From contig DXMW01000003.1 in the NCBI GenBank assembly GCA_019414045.1, positions 43,704-107,703 of the forward strand: a stretch of DNA of 64,000 nucleotides, written 5' to 3'. The notes under the pieces are model-generated. The model was given only the letters and a program-made list of their open reading frames with translations, was not told where the DNA came from and made no database searches. Numbering within the stretch: the first letter of the stretch is position 1; every line of letters begins with the position of its first letter. Both the position numbers and the translations under genes were made by a program. The DNA is from Collinsella sp. GTDB taxonomy: Bacteria > Actinomycetota > Coriobacteriia > Coriobacteriales > Coriobacteriaceae. Positions 24,494 through 32,615 of the stretch are shown piece by piece.

Positions 24494-25924
24494 TCAGGTG
24501 GTTGTCGGGACATAGGGATAGTAGTCAAAGCGCAGTGTCATAAGCCGCTGTGGGGATTCAATAGCCGCGGCGATGATATTGGCATCGCGGGTACGATCAA
24601 ACCCTTCGAGTTCGATCTGATACGAGACGTCTTGCATAATGTCCAGACGTCGCCAGGCTAGGAGTGTGTCGCCATCGAATTCCAAGGTCTTGCCTCCGTC
24701 TGGGGCAACGGCGTATAGGCGCAATTTAGCGGTGGTTGCAGGGTCGACAACCGTGACCTTTTTAATTTCGTTTCGAGTATTCTTGGCGCCCAACAAGGTG
24801 AGCAGTGTTGGGGCCACGACCTCGCCCGATGGCAAAAAGACGACTTCGATGGATTCAGGAAATGCGATGATGGCCGACTTGCGGACGGGCTGATTGGCGG
24901 CGGCAACTTCGATGCTTGCAGCGTCGATGACCTCCGTGTGGTCGAGCGCGGCAAACACGCAGCAGTTACCTTCATCGATCTCCTGAGGATCAGCAAGCCC
25001 CAGACTGTCCGCGAGCTCGGGATCGTTTGGACCGGTAGCGGGCTCATTCGGTGCTTCGAAAGAAGCTGGGACGCTGTTTGTCGGCGACGGCGTGTCGCCC
25101 GCACCTGCTTCTTTGTCCGTGCTCTCTTCTTGTATGGTTGCGTTGATGGGTTCGTCGTTTGAGGGGAGCGTCTTGGCGTCAAGCGCGGAGGGGACAATCC
25201 CGACGGCTCCGGATCCGTTCCACTCCATCTCGAGAAGCGCCGGGTCGGCAAGAATGCGTTGCCTGCCTAGCGTGTGGGTATCGATCGCAATAGGGCCTGC
25301 CTCCGTCCCGCGCGTAAGGCTGAGTGATCCGGCCGGCTTCTCGAAATGAGCGTCTGTGTCTTTGGTGCTGACGGCGTAGAACAGCAGGGATGCTTCTCCC
25401 GCCGCGATGGCATCGGTGCCGGCTTTGGTCAGCCGCAACGATGCCGTGAATGAGAGGGTGGGCTGCACATCGTCTGCATTCGCGGCGGCGCAGCCCAGAC
25501 ATATACCGCCTCCTTTCTCAAAAAACGCACCGTCGAAGGCGACCTTCGCTCCGTTCGCCGAGTCATCGACCGAAGCGATGTCGATGCGCAGCTCTAAATT
25601 GCATGGATCGCCATCTGCATCGAGCACAACCGAGCGCCATGTGCAGACAGCGCACCCCGCCTGGGAGCCGTTTGCCTTGTTCGAACGCTTGATATCCACG
25701 ACTATCGAGCCGTCCGTATTACGACGAAGGCATCCCGAGGTTGAGATTGCGGCCTGTGCGAACGAAAAACGCTTGCACGCAATGGCGCTCGACGGATTTG
25801 GTGCGGAGCTTAGGGCTGCTGGTAAGGAGTCTGCCATGACGGGAGTCGCCCAAGCGGCGACAGGCGTTCCGGTTGCGAGCGCGCCGCAGAGTGCGACGAC
25901 GGGCAAAAGGTTCTTCGATGCCAT
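24494..25924 (-). CDS. Secreted cysteine-containing protein of unknown function
   Basis: 476 residues with a clear signal peptide (MASKNLLPVVALCGALATG, cleavage probably after AWATP or nearby). No family is recognised. The mature part carries paired cysteines (CAVC, CLGC, CC), suggesting disulfides or a metal site, and a Thr/Ser/Pro/Glu-rich linker in the middle (about 265-320). The second half looks like a beta domain (SIEVVFLPSGEVV, TTAKLRLYAVAPDGG). There is no C-terminal anchor, so it is secreted or held by partners. It is the last gene of a five-gene minus-strand surface operon; AAGGAG precedes the ATG 18 bp after the previous stop. Confidence 0.75.
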   Translation of the reverse strand: MASKNLLPVVALCGALATGTPVAAWATPVMADSLPAALSSAPNPSSAIACKRFSFAQAAISTSGCLRRNTDGSIVVDIKRSNKANGSQAGCAVCTWRSVVLDADGDPCNLELRIDIASVDDSANGAKVAFDGAFFEKGGGICLGCAAANADDVQPTLSFTASLRLTKAGTDAIAAGEASLLFYAVSTKDTDAHFEKPAGSLSLTRGTEAGPIAIDTHTLGRQRILADPALLEMEWNGSGAVGIVPSALDAKTLPSNDEPINATIQEESTDKEAGAGDTPSPTNSVPASFEAPNEPATGPNDPELADSLGLADPQEIDEGNCCVFAALDHTEVIDAASIEVAAANQPVRKSAIIAFPESIEVVFLPSGEVVAPTLLTLLGAKNTRNEIKKVTVVDPATTAKLRLYAVAPDGGKTLEFDGDTLLAWRRLDIMQDVSYQIELEGFDRTRDANIIAAAIESPQRLMTLRFDYYPYVPTTT

Positions 25925-25942
25925 GGGGTCTCCTTAGCTAAT

Positions 25943-26221
25943 TTAGTGCGGCCTGTCCGTGTTTCGTTTCTGGCTGCGTTTGATGTGCAGACCGAGGCCG
26001 GCGGTTCCCGCACCTGCTGCCGTGGCGCCTGCTGCCAAGAGCCATCGTCTGTCGTCTGTCTGTGCCAACGGTTCCTTGCAGTTGCCGCGGTCGAGCTCCG
26101 AGAGGTCGACCGTCACTTGCGTGGCGGCCTGCGCCTGTTCTTGCTGGGCAAAGGCCATGGCTGGCCCAAACGCTAGGATACTGACGGCGGCCAGGGCGAC
26201 GGCCTTATGCCGTGTGCGCAC
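25943..26221 (-). CDS. Small exported protein with degenerate sorting-signal tail
   Basis: 92 residues from a GTG at 26221, which overlaps the previous gene by 17 bases; a TTG at 26251 is an alternative but has no better site. An N-terminal signal peptide (AVALAAVSILAFGPAMAFA) is followed by a short mature part containing VTVDLSELDRGNC. The C-terminus has LAQTDD, a hydrophobic Ala/Gly stretch (LLAAGATAAGAGTAGLGL) and a basic tail (HIKRSQKR). This is the layout of an LPxTG sortase signal with Pro and Gly replaced. It may be a cell-wall or membrane anchor for the neighbouring secreted proteins. Confidence 0.65.
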   Translation of the reverse strand: MRTRHKAVALAAVSILAFGPAMAFAQQEQAQAATQVTVDLSELDRGNCKEPLAQTDDRRWLLAAGATAAGAGTAGLGLHIKRSQKRNTDRPH

Positions 26222-26804
26222 CGGGCTCGACCGTCCAGGTGATCGTTGCAACCTGATCGCCTTCGCCGGTTACGCGGAAGATGTCGCGCGTGACGCGGGC
26301 GACGTTTCCGCTTGTCTTGAGCTTAATTTTGTCCGTGCCGCCGGCAATGCCCTGGTAGCCCATGTCGAAGGCTGCATTCTTGGAAAGATCGAGGCCCGTC
26401 TCCTGCATTGCGGCGCTGGCGTTCTGGAGTGCGCCGTCGGGGCCGACCTTAAAGTCGATGGAATTCTGCGCGGTTCCGGCCTTGGCGTCGGCAGCAATGG
26501 TCCAGGTGTTCATGGCGTCGATCTTCATGTTGGTGACATGGATGCCGTAGGCCGAATGATTGTCGATGGTGGTCGCGTCTTCTGAGGGGCCCTGAAGCGT
26601 GCCGTCGGCCTTGGCGACGAAGGGAATAACCGTCGGAACTTTGAACTCTACGTTGTCGATCTCGGTCCTGACCATTACTTTCGTGGTTCCAACGCGCCCG
26701 GCTGCCAGAGCTGGCGTCGGGGCGGCGCCCATTGCGAGCGCGAGCGCGAGCCCTGCGCCCACGACGAGCGCTCTGGCTCCGTTCATGTTCCTGGTGATGT
26801 CCAT
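26205..26804 (-). CDS. Secreted beta-rich surface protein
   Basis: 199 residues with a signal peptide (residues 1-35, ending TPALAAG). The mature part has features seen in surface proteins of Coriobacteriia: TTKVMVRTEIDNVEFKVP, IPFVAKADGTL, PS..ATTIDNHSAYGIHVTNMKI, and a final TITWTVEP. It has no membrane anchor. It resembles WxL-type cell-surface proteins in size and its Trp-containing end, but I would not assign it to that family. AAGGAA precedes the ATG, and the gene overlaps the next small exported protein. The function is unknown; probably part of a secreted complex. Confidence 0.75.
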   Translation of the reverse strand: MDITRNMNGARALVVGAGLALALAMGAAPTPALAAGRVGTTKVMVRTEIDNVEFKVPTVIPFVAKADGTLQGPSEDATTIDNHSAYGIHVTNMKIDAMNTWTIAADAKAGTAQNSIDFKVGPDGALQNASAAMQETGLDLSKNAAFDMGYQGIAGGTDKIKLKTSGNVARVTRDIFRVTGEGDQVATITWTVEPGAHTA

Positions 26805-26894
26805 GGTCGTTCCTTTCTATTCGCCGCGGGCCGTCCCCGCGATGATTGGACGAATGCTGGTGAATTGCGTGCGGTGTCGCGTCGGCCGAAAAAG

Positions 26895-27404
26895 CTAGTT
26901 CTCGGCTTGCTCAACCCGTACCTTGACACGTGTCGGATTGCCGTGGCTGTCGAGGGTCTTGGCATCGAGTGCCTGGATCTCGATGTATGCCTCGCCTTCT
27001 TTGATGTCGCCGGCGGGGCACGTCTCGATTGTCTTGCCGGTCTCGACCACACCGGATTCGTACATGGTCTCGTCGTTTTGGATGACGCGGAATCGCTGGG
27101 GAAATTTATTGTCTTGGACGTTTTGCACGTTGACGCGCAGCTTGCCGTCCTCCTGTAGCTGAGCGACCGGCGCGACCGAAATCGTCATCATGTTGTCGCG
27201 GACGATGGCATCGAGCTCATCTTGGATTTCTTGTCGCGATTTACCCTCTGCCGTCGTGACTGAGGCGCCCGCTTCGGGCACGGGCTGCGACTGCCAGGCG
27301 TATAGCCCTACGGCGATGAGGGCGCAGGCGATAGCCAGGCAGACAACGACGAGTTTCTTGCGACGCCCCAGTCCTGCGAGGCGGGGCGGCTTCTTCGCAC
27401 TCAT
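26895..27404 (-). CDS. Membrane-anchored extracytoplasmic protein of the surface operon
   Basis: 169 residues. A basic N-terminus (KKPPRLAGLGRRKK) precedes one membrane span (LVVVCLAIACALIAVGLYAW), then an extracytoplasmic domain. That domain contains NMMTISVAPVAQLQEDGKLRV, NVQDNKFPQRFRVIQ and YESGVVETGKTIETCPAGDIKEGEAYIEI. This is a beta-sandwich-like pattern, not matched to a family. The start overlaps the preceding 98-residue gene by ATGA. It may display or assemble the secreted proteins encoded downstream. Confidence 0.7.
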   Translation of the reverse strand: MSAKKPPRLAGLGRRKKLVVVCLAIACALIAVGLYAWQSQPVPEAGASVTTAEGKSRQEIQDELDAIVRDNMMTISVAPVAQLQEDGKLRVNVQNVQDNKFPQRFRVIQNDETMYESGVVETGKTIETCPAGDIKEGEAYIEIQALDAKTLDSHGNPTRVKVRVEQAEN

Positions 27405-27697
27405 GCGGCGTCCTTGGTGGTGTAGACACGTGCGAACGTGGACGGGTCCGCTCCAAAGAGCATGTGAAGCATCAGGCGGCGCGAGTAGATGAGCTCGTCA
27501 AAGTCGTGAGGGAGCTCGATGTCGTGGATACGCGCGATGTGGTGGGCGAGCGCCGAGAACGACTCGGGGTCGCAGATAACATCGGTGGTGACGTGGTAGA
27601 CCGCCGTATCGGGGAACGCCTCTTCGTCGAAAGGCAGGAGATAGGGATCGTCGTCGACCTCGATGGCGACGCCGTACTGGGGCCAGTAATATGCCAT
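27401..27697 (-). CDS. Hypothetical protein, first gene of the surface operon
   Basis: 98 residues, ATG preceded by GGGAGG. No signal peptide or membrane span, so it is cytoplasmic. It has a YYWPQYGVAIEVDDDPYLLPFDEEAF start and a helical end with FDELIYSRRLMLHMLFG. Similar YYWPxYxVAxEV segments occur in other Collinsella hypothetical proteins, sometimes fused to AbiEi- or nuclease-like parts. It overlaps the membrane-anchored protein by four bases. Its role with surface proteins is unclear; it may have been joined to them by chance. Confidence 0.65.
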   Translation of the reverse strand: MAYYWPQYGVAIEVDDDPYLLPFDEEAFPDTAVYHVTTDVICDPESFSALAHHIARIHDIELPHDFDELIYSRRLMLHMLFGADPSTFARVYTTKDAA

Positions 27698-28043
27698 GGG
27701 AACCTCCCTGCTTCTGGGGCCAAAACTTCTATCGGTTTTGGCTGTCGACGCCGACCGTATCAGCCGCTACTTGACCAATTTCTGACCAAATGCTTGACGG
27801 ATTGACATCTCCGCAGGTAAAAGGTGGAAAAAATTACTTCAACTTTTTTCGAGCGACAATCGAGCGGTCGGCGACGGCGGGGCGATATGTGTCAAAAGCA
27901 TCGTCTGCCGAGGAAATCCAGCCGCTCGCCGAATTGCGCAAACGTGAAATTCGCCAATTATGGAGACGGTCTCAGTCGCGTCGACGAAACGATGCGGTAA
28001 CATCTCCCTGCAAACACTGTAGTTAGCTAAAGGGGGAGTTCGC
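27698..28043. other. Intergenic region between divergent surface and lactate/Etf operons
   Basis: A 346-bp gene-free stretch between divergent operons. It holds a run of TGAC-containing repeats at 27771-27809 (TTGACCAATT, CTGACCAAAT, TTGACGGAT, TTGACAT), spaced about 9-12 bases, and an AT-rich patch at 27830-27855. No clear terminator is present. Both operons probably have their promoters here, but no pair of -35/-10 boxes stands out. Confidence 0.5.
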
Positions 28044-29645
28044 GTGTCTGAAGCCATCAAGCCCTTCACCGACGAGTTCGAAGAATACGGTCGCGATGAA
28101 TCCCGCGCATCGGGCGAGGCATCGAGCATCTCGTTTCCGACGACAGAGGATGAGGTCCGCGCCATTCTGCGAAAGCTCCATGCCGAGCATGTTCCGATAA
28201 CGGTCCAGGGCGCTCGGACCGGTCTGGCTGCCGGTGCCGTGCCCCACGGCGGCCACATCCTCAACACTTCTCGTATGAATCGCTACCTGGGTCTTCGCCG
28301 CGACGAGCAAGGCCGTTTTCTGCTGCGCGTGGAGCCGGGTGTCGTGCTTTCGGAGTTACGTAAGCAGCTGGGCAAGAAGGCATTGCCGACCGCTGGCTGG
28401 GATCAGGCATCGCTTGAGGCCTATGATGAGTTCCAGGCGGCTCCCGAGCAGTTCTTTCCCACCGATCCCACCGAGGCATCTGCCTGCCTGGGTGGCATGG
28501 CGGCATGCAATGCCTCCGGTGCCCGCAGCTACGCCTATGGCCCCATGCGCCCGCACGTTACGGGGCTTCACGTGGTGTTGGCAGATGGAGACCTGCTCGA
28601 GCTTCATCGAGGCCAAACGCACGCTGACGCACGCCACCTGTCGCTCGTGACGGCAGAGGGCCACGCACTCGAGCTCGATCTTCCTGACTACGCCATGCCC
28701 AAGACCAAAAATGCTTCGGGCTATTTTGTTGCGGACGATATGGACGCCATCGATCTCTTTATCGGCGCATGTGGCACGCTCGGCGTTATCACCGAGCTCG
28801 AGATCGCCCTGCAGCCTGCTCCCGCGGTTGTGTGGGGCGTGAGCTGCTTTTTCGATAGCGAGGACAAGGCCGTTGCCTTTACCGATTCCGTGCGCCCCGT
28901 GCTGTCCCATGCCGCCGCTATTGAGTATTTCGATGCCGGCGCCTTGGATATCCTTCGTCGCCAGCGCGAGCAGTCGACCGCGTTTGCCTCGCTGCCGGCG
29001 CTCGACAAGGAGGCAAAGGTCTGCGTCTACGTCGAGCTCGACTGCGACGACGAGGCCCAAGCGACCGAGGAACTGTACCACTTGGGATGGGTTTTGGAGC
29101 TTGCGGGCGGTCGCGACGACGCGACCTGGGTCGCGCGCACCGAGGTCGATCGCGAGTGCCAGCGGTTCTTTCGCCATGCGGTCCCCGAGAGCGTCAACAT
29201 GCTCATCGATGAGCGTCGCCGCACCGACCCCACCATTACCAAGTTGGGGTCGGATATGTCGGTGCCCAACGCGCGCCTGGTCGATGTCGTTGCTCTCTAT
29301 CGCCGCACGTTGGCCGAAAGCGGGCTTGAATCTGCCGCTTGGGGGCACATCGGCAGCAACCATCTGCATGTGAACATTCTGCCGCGCGATGCGCAGGATT
29401 ACCGCCGCGGCGGAGAACTCTTTGCCCGGTGGGCTTCCGAGGTCACGGCCATGGGCGGCGCCGTCTCCGCCGAACACGGCGTCGGCAAGATCAAGGCGGG
29501 CTTCTTGGAGACGATGTACGGTCACGAGGCCATGGTCGAGTCGGCGCGGCTCAAGTTCCAGCTCGATCCTGCCGGGCAACTGGGTCGCGGTAACCTGTTT
29601 TCGGAGAAGCTCTTGGATGAGCTCGTCCAGAAAGGGGGTGCGTGA
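28044..29645 (+). CDS. FAD-binding lactate/glycolate dehydrogenase (LctD/GlcD-like)
   Basis: 533 residues from GTG at 28044 (AAAGGGGG 7 bases upstream). N-terminal FAD-binding PCMH domain: ITVQGARTGLAAGAVPHGG, RVEPGVVLSELRK, FFPTDPTEASACLGGMAACNASG and GYFVADDMDAIDLFIGACGTLGVITE. The C-terminal FAD-oxidase domain has WGHIGSNHLHVNILP, then GGAVSAEHGVGKIK. The family oxidises 2-hydroxy acids such as D-lactate or glycolate. EtfB and EtfA follow directly, as in the lactate dehydrogenase/Etf complex of Acetobacterium, which drives NAD+-dependent lactate oxidation by electron confurcation with ferredoxin. Slightly longer than typical GlcD (about 460-500). Confidence 0.9.
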   Translation: MSEAIKPFTDEFEEYGRDESRASGEASSISFPTTEDEVRAILRKLHAEHVPITVQGARTGLAAGAVPHGGHILNTSRMNRYLGLRRDEQGRFLLRVEPGVVLSELRKQLGKKALPTAGWDQASLEAYDEFQAAPEQFFPTDPTEASACLGGMAACNASGARSYAYGPMRPHVTGLHVVLADGDLLELHRGQTHADARHLSLVTAEGHALELDLPDYAMPKTKNASGYFVADDMDAIDLFIGACGTLGVITELEIALQPAPAVVWGVSCFFDSEDKAVAFTDSVRPVLSHAAAIEYFDAGALDILRRQREQSTAFASLPALDKEAKVCVYVELDCDDEAQATEELYHLGWVLELAGGRDDATWVARTEVDRECQRFFRHAVPESVNMLIDERRRTDPTITKLGSDMSVPNARLVDVVALYRRTLAESGLESAAWGHIGSNHLHVNILPRDAQDYRRGGELFARWASEVTAMGGAVSAEHGVGKIKAGFLETMYGHEAMVESARLKFQLDPAGQLGRGNLFSEKLLDELVQKGGA

Positions 29646-29647
29646 AG

Positions 29648-30463
29648 ATGGGTGATTTCCATATGGTGGTGTGCGTCAAGGCGGTGCCCGGAAGCACCGA
29701 GGTCAAGATGGACCCCAAAACCAATACTATCGTGCGTGATGGCAAGCAGGCGGTCATTAACCCGTTCGATGCGAGCGCTTTGGAATGCGCGCTGGCGCTG
29801 AAGGATGACTTTATCGGCTTTGGCATGGACGTGCGCGTAACGGTGGTGTCGATGGGCATCCCCGCGACCGAATCACTATTGCGCGACTGCATCGCCCGTG
29901 GCGCCGATGACGCACTGCTGCTAACCGATCGCGCCTTTGCAGGCGCCGATACCCTGGCAACCACCTATGCCCTCAAGTGCGGCATCGAGGCGCTCGACGA
30001 GGACTTCGACCTGCTCATCTGCGGCAAGATGGCGGTAGACGGCGATACGGCCCAGATTGGTCCCGAGCTTGCCGGTGCCTTTGAGATTCCCTGCGTGACC
30101 GACGTGAGCTGCGTGCAGAGCGCGGGCTTTACGACGTGCGGCTCGCTGGCGCTTGTCCACGGCTGCGATGCCGGCGAGGAGACTGTCTATCTTGAGATGC
30201 CGTGCGCGATGACGACCGCCAAGGAGATTGGCCAGCTGCGCATGCCGAGCATCGCCGGCATTCGCGCGGCCGAAGATGCGGATGTGCGGGTGGTCTGTGC
30301 TGCCGATGTACATGCCGACCCTTCGCGTTGCGGCCTTACCGGATCGCCGACGCAGGTTGTGCGCTCGTTTGTGCCCGACCGCGACCAAACGTGCGAGGCC
30401 ATCGAGGGCACGCCGGTCGAGCAGGCGGCAAAGCTTGCCAAGATTATCGAGGGGATGGCATAG
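29648..30463 (+). CDS. etfB: Electron transfer flavoprotein beta subunit
   Basis: 271 residues from ATG at 29648, preferred over GTG 29642 because AAAGGGGG is then about 10 bases upstream. MVVCVKAVPGSTEVKMDP at the N-terminus, VSMGIPATESLLRDCIARGADDALLLTD, DLLICGKMAVDGDTAQIGPELA and the late TTAKEIGQLRMPSI are standard EtfB features. It carries the NAD-side flavin or AMP in Etf dimers. It overlaps by spacing with the dehydrogenase (stop 3 bases before) and abuts etfA. With EtfA and the FAD dehydrogenase it should form a bifurcating-type complex in the cytoplasm. Confidence 0.92.
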   Translation: MGDFHMVVCVKAVPGSTEVKMDPKTNTIVRDGKQAVINPFDASALECALALKDDFIGFGMDVRVTVVSMGIPATESLLRDCIARGADDALLLTDRAFAGADTLATTYALKCGIEALDEDFDLLICGKMAVDGDTAQIGPELAGAFEIPCVTDVSCVQSAGFTTCGSLALVHGCDAGEETVYLEMPCAMTTAKEIGQLRMPSIAGIRAAEDADVRVVCAADVHADPSRCGLTGSPTQVVRSFVPDRDQTCEAIEGTPVEQAAKLAKIIEGMA

Positions 30464-31669
30464 ATGAGCGGGCTGATTATCGATAGCGAAGCTTGTATCG
30501 GCTGCGGTCGCTGCGTTCGCGCCTGCGCCTCGGGCGGCATTGTGGTGGAGGGCGAGCGCCCCAATCGCTATGCCCGCGTAACCGACGGCTGTATCCTGTG
30601 CGGCGGGTGCGTCGACGCCTGCCCCGTCAACGCCATCTCGATTGAGCGCGACGAGGCCGCCGGCGCGGCAGACCTTGACGCATATCGAGACATTTGGGTC
30701 TTCGTGCAGACTGACGAGCACGACGCCGTGGCTCCTGTGGCCTACGAGCTCATGGGCAAGGGGCGCGAGCTTGCCGATGCCCGTGGCTGCCGTCTGGTGG
30801 CACTGGTCGGCATGAGCCCCGAGGGCTCGCTCGGGGACCTCGAACACCTGGTTTGTGCCGGCGCGGACGAGGTCCTAGTCTGTCGCGACGAGCGCCTGTG
30901 TCAGAACGACACTGAAGTCTACGCTCGCCTGATCTGTGATTTGGTTGCCGAGCGCAAGCCCGAGGCAATTCTGTACGGCGCGACCGCGTTTGGCCGTGAG
31001 TTGGCGCCCGGCGTCGCCGTGCGCCTGCAGACGGGTCTCACGGCCGATTGCACGGTGCTTTCGATGGATACGGAGATGGGCCTACTGCAGCAGACGCGCC
31101 CGGCGTTTGGCGGCAACTTGATGGCCACCATCATCTGCCCCAATCACCGTCCCCAGATGGCAACGGTGCGCCCCGGTATCTTTGGAGCGCCCGATTTTGA
31201 CTACACCCGCTCCGGCACGATTACCCAGGTAGCGCTTGCGGATGACGTTAAGGCCCGCGTCGAGATCTCGATTCGGGCTGAGGAATGGGGTCAGCAGGCA
31301 TCAATTGCCGACGCCGAGCGCTTGGTCGTGGTGGGTCGCGGCATTGGCTCCAAGAAGAACCTGCCCCTGATGCGAAAGCTCGCCGATGCCCTGGGTGCGG
31401 AGCTTGGTTGCACGCGTCCCGTTGTGGAGGCGGGCTGGCTTGAGTATCGCCACCAGATCGGTCAGACAGGCGTATCGGTCTCGCCCAAACTCCTCGTGAG
31501 CATCGGTGTCTCGGGTGCTATCCAGCATCTTGCCGGCATCGGCGGCGCGGAGTGCATCATCGCCGTCAACGAGGACCCGGATGCTCCCATCTTCGGCGCT
31601 GCGCAGTACAAGGTTGTCGGTGACGCCGTCGAAGTCGTAGAGGAGCTTCTGGCCCAGCTCGAGCGCTAA
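30464..31669 (+). CDS. etfA: Electron transfer flavoprotein alpha subunit with ferredoxin domain
   Basis: 401 residues. The first 60 are a 2[4Fe-4S] ferredoxin domain with two full cysteine sets (Cys11/14/17/21 and Cys43/46/49/53). The Etf alpha part follows: YGATAFGRELAPGVAVRLQTGLTADC and FAD-binding GRGIGSKKNLPLMRKLADALGAELGCTRPVVEAGW and IGVSGAIQHLAG. Ferredoxin-fused EtfA occurs in the lactate (LctC) and caffeyl-CoA complexes of anaerobes and feeds the bifurcating flavin. ATG abuts the etfB stop. The stop codon overlaps the end of the convergent HD gene by four bases. Confidence 0.93.
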   Translation: MSGLIIDSEACIGCGRCVRACASGGIVVEGERPNRYARVTDGCILCGGCVDACPVNAISIERDEAAGAADLDAYRDIWVFVQTDEHDAVAPVAYELMGKGRELADARGCRLVALVGMSPEGSLGDLEHLVCAGADEVLVCRDERLCQNDTEVYARLICDLVAERKPEAILYGATAFGRELAPGVAVRLQTGLTADCTVLSMDTEMGLLQQTRPAFGGNLMATIICPNHRPQMATVRPGIFGAPDFDYTRSGTITQVALADDVKARVEISIRAEEWGQQASIADAERLVVVGRGIGSKKNLPLMRKLADALGAELGCTRPVVEAGWLEYRHQIGQTGVSVSPKLLVSIGVSGAIQHLAGIGGAECIIAVNEDPDAPIFGAAQYKVVGDAVEVVEELLAQLER

Positions 31670-32478
31670 GCGCCTGCCAGCCAGGTGCGCATCTCTTTCT
31701 TGAGGCGCTCCCAGGTCGCTTGCGTGGCGGGATCGGTAAAGGGCCGCACGATGCCAAAGGGTGCGTCGAGCAGGCGGTAGATATCGCCCTGCTCGCTCGC
31801 CAGCGCGCGGCTTGCCGGATAGACGAGCTCAAACATAAAGCAGATAAGCCCTACCAGGTAGTCGGCGGACTCATCGCGTTCGTCGCGTGCGACGCAGCGG
31901 TGCTCGTCAAAGGCGGTCAGCGCCGGTGTCGAGAAGTGACTGGACAGAAACGTGTCCTCATCCACCTTAAGGATGGTGTCGACGGTACTGTCGGCGATGG
32001 TGCGCATGATGTCGATCTTGTCGCCATCGCGCGCAATATCGCAGAAGCGCCGCGTGCGCTCGCCGAGCTGCGCGGGCAGACGGAAATCGCTGTGATAGGC
32101 AATGCTCGCTCGAATGAGTTCGTCTTCTACCGGATCGTCGATAAAGTCGCGGATGCTCGTTACGGCGGGTGCATCGGCGGGATTCTCGCCAAAGAGGACC
32201 TCGACGCCCAGCGCCGCATGACTCATGCTCTCGGCATCCTTAAACGTATCCCAGCGTCGCAGCTGCTCAAAGCGACCCATGTCGTGCAACAGCCCACAAA
32301 GCCACGCTAGGTCAATATCCTGCGGTGACCAGCCCTGTTCGCGCGCCACGGCATCGCATGCCTCGGCAACGTGGTACGTATGCTCGATTTTAAGCGCGAT
32401 ACGCGGATTGGCGGCATCGTAGGCATCGGTGTAGGCCTTGAAGGCCACGGCAGCCCGCACGCGATCGATAGCTGTCAT
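31666..32478 (-). CDS. HD-domain phosphohydrolase
   Basis: 270 residues. The HD motif residues are visible: H33TYHVAEACDAV, LCGLLHDMGRFEQ with His-Asp near 64-65, and later IAYHSDF and DIARDGDKIDIMR. Phosphohydrolases of this family act on nucleotides or cyclic dinucleotides; substrate is unknown. It is convergent with etfA (four-base overlap) and divergent from azlC. ATG start preceded by GGAAG. No fusion domain is visible. Confidence 0.88.
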   Translation of the reverse strand: MTAIDRVRAAVAFKAYTDAYDAANPRIALKIEHTYHVAEACDAVAREQGWSPQDIDLAWLCGLLHDMGRFEQLRRWDTFKDAESMSHAALGVEVLFGENPADAPAVTSIRDFIDDPVEDELIRASIAYHSDFRLPAQLGERTRRFCDIARDGDKIDIMRTIADSTVDTILKVDEDTFLSSHFSTPALTAFDEHRCVARDERDESADYLVGLICFMFELVYPASRALASEQGDIYRLLDAPFGIVRPFTDPATQATWERLKKEMRTWLAGA

Positions 32479-32615
32479 AATGACTTCCTAAAAAGTTGTG
32501 TCTTTCTGTATCTTTCGATCCGGTGGCAATTGTAGGTGATGTCGGTTGCTGCCGGGCGATGATTCTGCCGTGTCGTTGAATGCGGCTCGGACAGCTTGTC
32601 GGGACGAGGAACGTT

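Noticed and set aside
27790..28026. 78-residue ORF in the intergenic region before the lactate dehydrogenase
   Set aside because: No ribosome site; it covers an AT-rich regulatory-looking stretch and has no family signal.
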